Of a DNA stretch of 64,000 bases, positions 8,453-16,728 are shown one piece after another. How positions within the stretch are numbered: position 1 is the stretch's first letter; every line of letters starts with the position of its first letter. The stretch comes from an uncultured Lachnospiraceae bacterium (lineage in GTDB: Bacteria > Bacillota > Clostridia > Lachnospirales > Lachnospiraceae), in assembly GCA_910585295.1 (NCBI GenBank), contig CAJUDE010000042.1, forward strand, positions 1-64,000. The letters run 5' to 3'. Under the pieces are notes generated by a model. It was given only the letters and a program-made list of their open reading frames with translations, made no database searches and was not told where the DNA came from. The position numbers and the translations under genes were made by a program.

Positions 8453-9214
8453 ATGGAAGCATATACAGGCTTTGCCCAGGTGTACGACTTATTTATGGAC
8501 AATGTGCCTTATGGCCAGTGGAGCGAGTACGTAATCAGTTTATTAAAGGAATACGGCGTGGAGGACGGCTTAGTCTTAGAGCTGGGCTGCGGGACCGGGA
8601 AAATGGCGCGGCGGCTGGCGGCGGCCGGCTATGACATGATTGGCATAGACAATTCAGAAGAGATGCTGCAGGTGGCGAAGGAAGCGGAAAGTTTAGGGGC
8701 AGGGGGGCAGCCGGATATCCTGTATTTGCTTCAGGATATGCGGGAGTTTGAACTCTACGGGACAGTCCGGGCGGTGGTTAGCGTCTGTGATTCTATCAAT
8801 TATATTTTAGAAGAAGAGGAATTGGGCAAGGTGTTTGGGCTGGTCAATAATTATCTGGACCCAGGCGGCATTTTTATTTTTGACCTGAATACCCAATATA
8901 AATACCGGGAAGTATTAGGAGAGGCGGTTTTTTGTGAGAACCGGGAAGAGGGAAGCTTTATCTGGGAAAATTTTTATGACGAAGAAAGGCGGCTTAACCA
9001 GTATGACTTGACGTTGTTTATCCAGGAGGAGGACAAGCGTTACCGCAAGTATGAGGAAACCCATTTGCAGCGGGGGTATGGGGAACTGCAGGTGAAAGCC
9101 TTGCTGGAACAGGCAGGGATGGAATTTGTGGCTATGTTCGACGCATTCACCAGGGAGCCAGTGAAAGAAACAAGTGAACGGATTTATATGATTGCAAGGG
9201 AGAAAGGAAAATGA
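8453..9214 (+). CDS. class I SAM-dependent methyltransferase
   Basis: A 253-residue Rossmann-fold methyltransferase. SAM-binding motif I is LELGCGTGKMA (residues 42-52), followed by the acidic motif II GIDNSEEML and DPGGIFIFDLNT. The substrate is not deducible. The last four bases overlap the hslO start (ATGA), so it is translationally coupled to the Hsp33 gene and probably cotranscribed with it and nadE. Confidence 0.85.
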   Translation: MEAYTGFAQVYDLFMDNVPYGQWSEYVISLLKEYGVEDGLVLELGCGTGKMARRLAAAGYDMIGIDNSEEMLQVAKEAESLGAGGQPDILYLLQDMREFELYGTVRAVVSVCDSINYILEEEELGKVFGLVNNYLDPGGIFIFDLNTQYKYREVLGEAVFCENREEGSFIWENFYDEERRLNQYDLTLFIQEEDKRYRKYEETHLQRGYGELQVKALLEQAGMEFVAMFDAFTREPVKETSERIYMIAREKGK

Positions 9215-10092
9215 AAGATTACATGGTAAGGGCAACAGCGGCAGATAACCAAATCAGGGCGTTTGCCATCACTTCCAGGGAATTGGTGGAGCAGGCAAGG
9301 GCTTACCATAATACAAGCCCCATTATTACCGCGGCGCTTGGAAGGCTTTTGACAGGGGCAGCCATGATGGGCGCTATGATGAAAGGGGAACAGGACTTGC
9401 TGACAGTCCAAATAAAGTGCGGCGGGCAGGCAAAGGGGATGGCGGCCACAGCAGACAGCCAGGGGCATGTCAAAGGCTACCCCCAGGTGCCGGATGTAAT
9501 GCTTGCGCCAAATGCAAAAGGGAAGCTGGATGTGGGCGGCGCCCTTGGGCCTGGGATTTTAAGCGTGGTGAAGGACATGGGCTTAAAAGAGCCTTATGTA
9601 AGCCAGGTGGAGCTGCAGACTTCGGAAATTGCAGAGGACCTCACGTATTATTTCGCCTCTTCCGAGCAGGTGCCTTCTGCCGTTGGGCTTGGGGTGCTGA
9701 TGAATAAGGATAACACCGTGCGGCAGGCGGGCGGGTTTATTATCCAGCTTATGCCTTTTGCAGAGGAATCTGTGGTGGCGGCTTTGGAAAGCCAGGTGGC
9801 AAAAGTGGATTCTGTCACTGACTTGCTGGAGCAGGGAGCCGCCCCGGAAGCTATCCTGGGGCGAATGCTGGGCGGGCTTGGGTTGGAAATTACGCAGCGC
9901 ATGCCTGCCTGCTACCGATGCGATTGCTCTAAGGAACGTGTGGAAAAAGCCCTTGTGAGCATTGGAAGGAAGGACCTTAAGGAAATGATAGACGATGGGG
10001 AGCCAATTGAGGTGAATTGCCAGTTTTGCGGCAAACATTATAGATTTACCCCAACCGATTTGGGGATATTATTGGAACGTTCCAACCGATAG
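9211..10092 (+). CDS. hslO: redox-regulated chaperone Hsp33
   Basis: A 293-residue cytosolic holdase chaperone activated by oxidation and unfolding. The four zinc-binding cysteines of the redox switch are present: Cys237 and Cys239 (CDC) and Cys270 and Cys273 (CQFC). Length and the N-terminal domain (ARAYHNTSPIITAALGRLL) fit the family. It overlaps the methyltransferase gene by 4 bases and precedes nadE by about 30 bases. Confidence 0.95.
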   Translation: MKDYMVRATAADNQIRAFAITSRELVEQARAYHNTSPIITAALGRLLTGAAMMGAMMKGEQDLLTVQIKCGGQAKGMAATADSQGHVKGYPQVPDVMLAPNAKGKLDVGGALGPGILSVVKDMGLKEPYVSQVELQTSEIAEDLTYYFASSEQVPSAVGLGVLMNKDNTVRQAGGFIIQLMPFAEESVVAALESQVAKVDSVTDLLEQGAAPEAILGRMLGGLGLEITQRMPACYRCDCSKERVEKALVSIGRKDLKEMIDDGEPIEVNCQFCGKHYRFTPTDLGILLERSNR

Positions 10093-10122
10093 GGATTGGG
10101 CGGCAATCGAAAGGAGCAGGCA

Positions 10123-12051
10123 GTGAAAGACGGGTTTATAAAAGTAGCGGCGGCAACGCCTGAAATTAAGGTGGCAGACCCCGCGTTTAACAAACAGGCC
10201 ATAATTCAAAAAATAGAAGAAGCAGAGCAAAAAAGAGCTGTTGTGGCAGTATTCCCAGAACTTTGCATTACTGGGTATACCTGCGGGGATTTATTTCTGA
10301 TGGAGCCGTTGCTGCAACAGGCAAAGCAGGCGCTTTTGGACATTGCGGCAGAAACAAATGGAAAAAATATGTTAGTGTTTGTGGGGCTTCCTTTCGCCTG
10401 GAAGGGAAGGCTGTACAATGTTGCGGCAGCCCTTGGGAATGGGGAAGTGCTGGGGCTGGTGCCAAAAACCTGCATCCCCAATTACAATGAATTTTATGAG
10501 GGGCGGTATTTTACGCCTGGGATGGGGCAGGCAGAAGAAGTGGTGTTGGCAGGGGGGAAGAAAGCCCCTATGGGCAGCCGCCTTCTGTTCTGCGCGGACA
10601 GCGTCCCAGAGCTTAAAGTCGGCGTGGAAATCTGCGAGGATTTGTGGGCGCCTGCGCCGCCTAGCATTTCCCATGCATTGGCAGGGGCAAGCCTGATTGT
10701 GAACCTGTCTGCCAGCGATGAGGTTACTGGCAAAGACCGTTACCGCAAAAACCTGGTTGAGGGGCAGTCGGCAAGGCTGGTTTGCGGGTATGCCTATGCC
10801 AGCGCCGGGGAAGGGGAGTCTACCCAGGATGTGGTATATTCTGGGCATAATATGATAGCGGAAAATGGGATTATGCTGGCTGAGGCAAAGCGGTTCGCCA
10901 ACCAGTCGGTGTATGGGGAAGTGGACGTCCAAAGGCTGAATGGGCAGCGCAGGAAGATGTCTACCTTTGTGGGGCGGCAGGAAGGCTATTTGGAAATCAC
11001 CTTCCACCTCAAAAAAGAAAACACAGAGCTTACCCGTTTTGTTGACCCTGCCCCCTTTGTCCCAGGAAAATTAGAGGAACGTAAGAAACGGTGTGAGGAA
11101 ATTCTATTAATTCAGTCTATGGGGCTGAAAAAGCGGTTAGCCCATACCGGATGCCGCCATGGGGTGGTCGGTATTTCCGGCGGGCTGGATTCAACGCTGG
11201 CGCTGTTAGTCACAGTAAAGGCTTTTGATATGCTGGGGCTTAGCCGGAAAGGCATCCATGCAGTGACCATGCCTGGGTTTGGGACTACCGACCGGACTTA
11301 CCGCAATGCGGTAAACCTAATTCAGCGCTTAGGCGTTGATTTTAGGGAAGTGGACATCAAAGAGGCGGTGCGGGTGCATTTTAAGGATATCTCCCATGAG
11401 GAAACAGTCCATGACGTGACATACGAAAACGGGCAGGCACGGGAGCGGACCCAAATCTTAATGGATATTGCCAATAAGGAAAATGGCATGGTGATTGGCA
11501 CTGGGGATATGTCGGAGCTTGCTTTGGGATGGGCAACCTATAATGGGGACCATATGTCTATGTACGGGGTCAATGCCTCTGTGCCAAAAACACTGGTGCG
11601 CCATCTGGTGCGGTATTATGCGGAGGCCTGTGGGGACGAAGAATTAGAAACAATCCTGTTGGATGTGCTGGACACTCCGGTAAGCCCGGAACTGCTGCCG
11701 CCGGAGGATGGGGAAATTTCCCAGAAAACAGAGGATATTGTAGGACCCTATGAGCTTCACGACTTCTTTTTGTACTATATGCTCCGCTGCGGGTTTGGGC
11801 CGGGGAAAATTTTCCGCCTGGCAACTTATGCTTTTGGGGATAACTACCCGGAGGATGTGGTATTAAAATGGCTGAAAGTTTTTGTAAGGAGGTTTTTCTC
11901 CCAACAGTTTAAACGTTCCTGCCTGCCGGATGGGCCAAAAGTAGGGACAGTGGCGGTTTCCCCCCGCGGGGATTTAAGGATGCCAAGCGACGCCAGCAGC
12001 GCCCTCTGGCTTGCGGAACTGGACAGGTTAGAGGCCTTGCTGCCAAGGTGA
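10123..12051 (+). CDS. nadE: glutamine-dependent NAD+ synthetase
   Basis: Makes NAD+ from deamido-NAD+ using ATP and glutamine-derived ammonia. The N-terminal nitrilase-like glutaminase domain has Glu in VFPELCITGY, Lys in LVPKTCIPNYNE and the nucleophile Cys in VGVEICEDLW. The C-terminal synthetase domain has the PP-loop GISGGLDSTLALL. About 642 residues, normal for the two-domain bacterial enzyme. A GTG start at 10123 is preferred because AAAGGAG lies 7 nt upstream; a TTG at 10096 lacks a site. Confidence 0.94.
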   Translation: MKDGFIKVAAATPEIKVADPAFNKQAIIQKIEEAEQKRAVVAVFPELCITGYTCGDLFLMEPLLQQAKQALLDIAAETNGKNMLVFVGLPFAWKGRLYNVAAALGNGEVLGLVPKTCIPNYNEFYEGRYFTPGMGQAEEVVLAGGKKAPMGSRLLFCADSVPELKVGVEICEDLWAPAPPSISHALAGASLIVNLSASDEVTGKDRYRKNLVEGQSARLVCGYAYASAGEGESTQDVVYSGHNMIAENGIMLAEAKRFANQSVYGEVDVQRLNGQRRKMSTFVGRQEGYLEITFHLKKENTELTRFVDPAPFVPGKLEERKKRCEEILLIQSMGLKKRLAHTGCRHGVVGISGGLDSTLALLVTVKAFDMLGLSRKGIHAVTMPGFGTTDRTYRNAVNLIQRLGVDFREVDIKEAVRVHFKDISHEETVHDVTYENGQARERTQILMDIANKENGMVIGTGDMSELALGWATYNGDHMSMYGVNASVPKTLVRHLVRYYAEACGDEELETILLDVLDTPVSPELLPPEDGEISQKTEDIVGPYELHDFFLYYMLRCGFGPGKIFRLATYAFGDNYPEDVVLKWLKVFVRRFFSQQFKRSCLPDGPKVGTVAVSPRGDLRMPSDASSALWLAELDRLEALLPR

Positions 12052-12183
12052 GGCGGGCAATGTTTATAAACTTTTTATAGAATCTTTCTGTTTTATTAAT
12101 TGCAATTGCCAATGGAACAGGTAGAATAGACGTATAGTATCTGTTGGCGGCTTTTAATTGCTGATTGTTACAGAAAGGGCGTT

Positions 12184-13023
12184 ATGTTTGGATATATTAT
12201 TGTAAATAAGCCAGAAATGAAATTTAAGGAATTTGACTTGTATCAGTCCTATTACTGCGGGCTGTGCAAGGCATTAAAAGACCAGTCCGGCAGAAGGGGG
12301 CAGCTTACCTTAAGCTATGACATGGCATTTTTAATCCTTTTGCTGAGCAGCCTGTATGAGCCTGAGACCCAACTAAGCTGCCAGAAGTGCGTTGCCCATC
12401 CATTTGAGAAGCATCCTGCCAGGGTCAACCAGTTTACAGCATATGGGGCAGACATGAACCTTTTGCTGTCTTATTATAAATGTTTGGACGATTGGGAGGA
12501 TGAACATAAGCTGACCAGGAAAATTATGGCGTCCTCCCTTAAGAAAAGCTTTCATAGGATTGCGGCGGCTTATCCAGGGAAGGCGGGAATTTTTCAGGAA
12601 AACCTAGGGCGGCTTCGCCGCTGCGAGAAGGAAAACAGCAAGGATTTGGATGAAGTGTCAGGGTATTTTGGCAATATTATGGAGGAAGTGTTTGCCTGGC
12701 GTAAAGATGAGTGGGAGGCAGGCCTTAGGCGGATGGGTTTTTTCTTAGGGAAATTCATTTACCTGATGGATGCTTTTGAAGATGTGGAGAAGGACAAAAA
12801 AGCCGGCAGCTATAATCTGTTTTTGGAGGATTATAACAGGGAAGGGTTTGGGCAGAAAGTGGAACAGGCGTTAAATATGATGATGGCGGAATGCTCCAGG
12901 GCGTTTGAGCGGCTTCCCATTGTAGAGAACACAGAAATTTTAAGGAATATTTTGTACTCTGGCGTTTGGTGCCGGTACGAATATGTGAAGAAGAACAGGG
13001 AGAGGAATGTGACAGATGTATGA
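12184..13023 (+). CDS. DUF5685 family protein
   Basis: A 279-residue helical protein of the DUF5685 family, function unknown. It begins MFGYIIVNKPEMK and has two cysteine pairs near the N-terminus (YYCGLCKAL, residues about 22-30, and CQKC, about 63-66) that could bind metal. Conserved acidic motifs (DDWEDE, LMDAFEDVEKD) lie in the helical part. AGAAAGGG precedes the start. It overlaps the DnaJ gene by 8 bases, so the two are coupled; that link suggests a role with a J-domain cochaperone. Confidence 0.75.
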   Translation: MFGYIIVNKPEMKFKEFDLYQSYYCGLCKALKDQSGRRGQLTLSYDMAFLILLLSSLYEPETQLSCQKCVAHPFEKHPARVNQFTAYGADMNLLLSYYKCLDDWEDEHKLTRKIMASSLKKSFHRIAAAYPGKAGIFQENLGRLRRCEKENSKDLDEVSGYFGNIMEEVFAWRKDEWEAGLRRMGFFLGKFIYLMDAFEDVEKDKKAGSYNLFLEDYNREGFGQKVEQALNMMMAECSRAFERLPIVENTEILRNILYSGVWCRYEYVKKNRERNVTDV

Positions 13024-13714
13024 CCCATATGCGGCGCTTGGGCTGAACCGGAATGCCACTGAGGAAGAAATTAAGAAGGCATACCGTTCCCTGAGCAGGA
13101 AATACCATCCCGACGCTAATGTGAACAATCCCAATAAAGAACAGGCAGAAGAGAAGTTTAAAGAGATACAGCAGGCGTATCAGCAGATTATGCGGGAAAG
13201 GGAACAGGGGGCTTCTGGAAATTATAGTCAGGGCGGCTCTGGAGGCCAGGGGAATTATTGGGATTTTGGAGATTTTTTTGGCGGGTTTGGAGGCTTTCAG
13301 GGGCAGGGAAGGGCTTCTGGGGGCGATGAGGGGAGCGCCTATCAGCAGGCAGCTTCCAATTATATCCGAAGCGGCCATTACAGAGAGGCTTTGAATGTGC
13401 TTGGCAGCATGAAAGAAAGGGACGCCCGTTGGCATTATCTTTGCGCCATTGCCAATTCCGGCATAGGGAATAATGTGGCGGCTTTAGAAGAGGCTGGAAG
13501 GGCTGCGGCAATGGAACCAGGGAATCCGGAATATCAGCAATTATATGCCCGGCTTCAGAATGGGGGAAGCTGGTATTATGACAGGAGGCAAAGCTATGGA
13601 AGCCCTATTTTGGGAAGCGGCGATTTTTGCATGAAGCTTTGCCTGGCGAACCTGGCATGTAATTTTTGTTGTGGAGGAGGCGGGCTTTGCTGCGGCGGAG
13701 TGCCCTATTGCTAA
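13016..13714 (+). CDS. J-domain protein with cysteine-rich tail
   Basis: A 232-residue DnaJ-like protein. Residues about 1-65 form the J domain with the HPD motif (KYHPDAN), which stimulates DnaK ATPase. A Gly/Ser/Gln-rich linker follows (residues 65-110). A helical TPR-like stretch comes next (YIRSGHYREALNVLGSMKERDARWHYL). The last 28 residues hold eight cysteines in C, CC and CxxCC arrangements, unlike the zinc domain of true DnaJ. GGAGAGG lies upstream of the ATG, which is inside the end of the DUF5685 gene. Confidence 0.82.
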   Translation: MYDPYAALGLNRNATEEEIKKAYRSLSRKYHPDANVNNPNKEQAEEKFKEIQQAYQQIMREREQGASGNYSQGGSGGQGNYWDFGDFFGGFGGFQGQGRASGGDEGSAYQQAASNYIRSGHYREALNVLGSMKERDARWHYLCAIANSGIGNNVAALEEAGRAAAMEPGNPEYQQLYARLQNGGSWYYDRRQSYGSPILGSGDFCMKLCLANLACNFCCGGGGLCCGGVPYC

Positions 13715-13729
13715 GGAAGGGAGAAGGAA

Positions 13730-14248
13730 ATGGAGTATATGGTGGTTTATTCCAGCAAGACTGGCAACACGAAGAAAATAGCCACGGAAATTTTCAGTGC
13801 GCTTCCAGGGATGTCCAAAGATATGCAAAGCATGGAAGAATACAGGGGCAAAGACGCAGAGATATTTTTTATTGGCTTTTGGGTGAACCGGGGAACCTGC
13901 GATATCTCTGTGATTGACATGCTGTCCGAGCTGCATGGTAAGAAGGTTGCTTTGTTTGGCACTTGCGGCATGGGCAGGGAGGCGGCGTATTTTAAGGCAA
14001 TCGAGCAAAAAGTAAATGTCTGGGTCCCAGACGACTGTGAATATCTGGGGACCTTTCTCTGCCAGGGGAAAATGCCAATGCAGGTACGGGAGAATTATGA
14101 GATCCCTATGGAGGACCCAAGGCAGGAAGTTTGGCGCAAGAAAATGCTCCGGAATTTTGATGAAGCGCTGTTCCATCCCAACGAGGAAGATTTGGAGCAG
14201 GCAAGGCGGTTTGTGGAGCGGGTGTTGGGGCTGCCATACTTGCGATAA
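13730..14248 (+). CDS. flavodoxin-family protein, possibly BilS-like
   Basis: A 172-residue flavodoxin-like protein. The N-terminal phosphate loop SSKTGNTKKIA (residues 8-18) is the FMN-binding motif, and WVNRGTCD and FGTCGMG match the other flavin loops. Size and sequence style resemble BilS, the flavodoxin paired with bilirubin reductase in gut Clostridia; no bilR is visible here, so this is only a suggestion. It follows the DnaJ gene by 15 bases, probably in the same operon. Confidence 0.7.
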   Translation: MEYMVVYSSKTGNTKKIATEIFSALPGMSKDMQSMEEYRGKDAEIFFIGFWVNRGTCDISVIDMLSELHGKKVALFGTCGMGREAAYFKAIEQKVNVWVPDDCEYLGTFLCQGKMPMQVRENYEIPMEDPRQEVWRKKMLRNFDEALFHPNEEDLEQARRFVERVLGLPYLR

Positions 14249-14281
14249 GGAGTTACAGGAGGTACGGTTATACAGTGGGAT

Positions 14282-16477
14282 ATGCAAACCATAAAACAAT
14301 TAATTGCAGCGATAGGGTTTCATCCCCCAGAATGGGAAGAACGGTATTTACTGTAAAACTTATGTTTCCCATGGCGGGTATACGGTTCTTGTTGATTTTA
14401 ACCAGGAAGCCATTATATATGATTGGGATATAAATACAGGGGATTCTGTTGTTAAGGTTTGGGATAGAAGGACAAGTAATTTTTCCAAAATGGAAAATTT
14501 TGTTGTGTTAGAGTGCATGGATCGATTACTTGAAAAGGGATACCCTCCTTCTAACATAGAATTAGAGAAAACATACCCGTCAGGGCGGGGGCATTCTGGT
14601 AAGCTGGATATTTTTGTGAAGTGCAAGGATGGAACGCCGTTCCTTATGATAGAATGTAAGGCATGGGGGACGGAATATGAGAAAGAAAAGAATAAGATGT
14701 TAAGGGATGGCGGTCAGTTATTTTCCTATTATTCCAATGATAGGGATGCGAAATATTTATGCCTCTATACATCCTGTATGTTGGAAGAGGTAGAATATAA
14801 AAATGCGATTGTTGATGTAGAGGATAGTTGGAGCAGCCTGTCGGGGGTAAAAGAAATTTTTGCCCATTGGAATAAAAATATAAGGGACAATGGAATTTTT
14901 GATTCCTATGCCGCGCCTTACAATGTGAAACATAAGGCCCTTACTTATGGGAAACTGAAAACTTTAAAAGAAGAAGACAGCGGAAAAATTTATAACCAAA
15001 TTATGGAGATCCTTCGCCATAATGCAATCTCCGATAAGCCAAACGCATTTAATAAATTGCTGAAATTATTTGTCTGTAAAATTATTGACGAGGACAAAAA
15101 CCTAGAGGATGAGCTGGAATTTCAATGGTTGGAGACGGAGCAAGGGATCCCGAATTGCTGCCGACAGTGATTGACTATGCTTGTGGGAGCGGGCATTTCC
15201 TAACAGAATACATGTCGCAATTACAAAAGGTTATTGATTCAGGAATTGGCCCAAAGAACGCATCGCCGCGGGTTCAGAAGCAATTTCAGGCTTGGAAAGG
15301 GCTGACAAAATTTACTTGGGCAAAAGATGTTGTTTATGGGATTGACTTAGATAACCGTCTTGTAAAAACAGCTAAGGTCAGCGCCTTTTTTAATGGGGAT
15401 GGTGAAGCAGAAATCATTTGGGCGGATGGGCGGCGGTAATTTTACCTAGTTCTATTTTGACAAACACAGGAATCCACACCAAAGCAAGGGAAATCCTCTT
15501 GCGCTACTTCTACATAAAAGGCATTGTCGAGTTAGGTTCCCATACATTTATGAAAACAAACGCCAATACCGTAATACTTTTTTTAGAACGCCGGGATGAT
15601 GGGGATTGCGTTGGCGTCCAAAGGGAGGTCGACCAGTTTTTTGCTACGAAAACAGACGTTACGGCAGCAGGGGTTGAAAATGCATTTTCGTTATATGTTT
15701 CTAATGTTTATGAAGGGCTGGCGTTTGCAGATAAAGTGGGACGGCTGCTTTCTAAAATGGATGGGGTACAGACAAAAGTTCCACAAAAAGATATCCTGGA
15801 GCATGGCGAGGTGCCTGTCGTATCACAGGACAGTAAAAAACTGATTTTGGGGTATTGTGACCAGGTTACGCCAATCACGGATTTGCCCGTGGTATTGATG
15901 GGAGACCATACATGTGTTTTCAAATATGTGGATTTTCCATTTGCCTGCGGTTCTGATAACACGAGATTACTGAAATTCGATGATGGGCGCATTATCCCTA
16001 AGTTTGCCTACTACATATTAAATAATACAAAAATTCAAAACCAGGATAAGTATGAACGTCATTTTAAGTATGTCAAAGAACTGTATATACCTGTTCCGCC
16101 TCTTGGTATCCAACGAAAATTTGTGTCAGAAATGGAACGGTTGGAAACAGAGTTTGCGCAAATTAATGCAAAGATACAGAAGCTCTGAGTTCCATGTACT
16201 CCGTTGCGGCGGCAGGGTAATGCCGCGTTACCTTTTTGGTTATCTGAACCGTGCTGTAATCAGGCAGGAAGCAGAAAAGGTAATGGCTGGAAAAAGCGGG
16301 CATCGCCGGGTTCCCGTTCGGTTTTATCAGCAGCTGCAAATTCCGCTCCCCTCACTGGATGGGCAAAAAAAGATTATTCGTATAGTGGAGCGCCATGAAT
16401 CAGAGATAGGGCGGTTCAAGGATCGTTTGCGGGAGCTGGAAAAAAAGAAGGACGGCCTATTGAAAGAATATTTGTAA
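14282..16477 (+). pseudogene. ruined type IIG-like restriction-modification enzyme
   Basis: The remains of a single fused restriction-methylation-specificity protein read through at least four frames. The frame from ATG 14282 (MQTIKQLIAAIGF) stops at 14355. The next frame (to 15170) holds the PD-(D/E)XK-type nuclease piece GKLDIFVKC...FLMIECKAWG and the helical linker. A frameshift plus apparent internal loss leads to the frame at about 15140-15439 with SAM motif I (VIDYACGSGHFLTEYM) and GIDLDNRLVKTAK. The NPPY catalytic motif expected next is absent; the frame from 15418 resumes at VILPSSILTNTGIHTKAREI. Target-recognition pieces follow to 16188 and, after another shift, to 16477. It cannot encode an active enzyme. 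Confidence 0.85.
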
Positions 16478-16728
16478 GGCAATTCTATTGGTGCGATGGT
16501 TTTCGGGAACTACGGTTTATAGGCTAAGGGCGTACAAATGAAATGGAGGTTAGGATTCTGGCTGCAAGGGCAAGCTGTATCAGTGGCAATACCGCTGTTA
16601 TTGGCTTGCCTGTTTTGCTTCTGTAGGAAATGCCCTGTTTCGTGAAAGCGTGGATGCGGCCTAGATTTAAGGATTTATTAATATTTGCCGTTTTATAATA
16701 CTGAAATGAAGTAAGGAAGGAGCGGCAT

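Noticed and set aside
16481..16728. Promoter TATAAT at 16694-16699 for the ABC operon
   Set aside because: No acceptable -35 box at normal spacing; left as unsupported.
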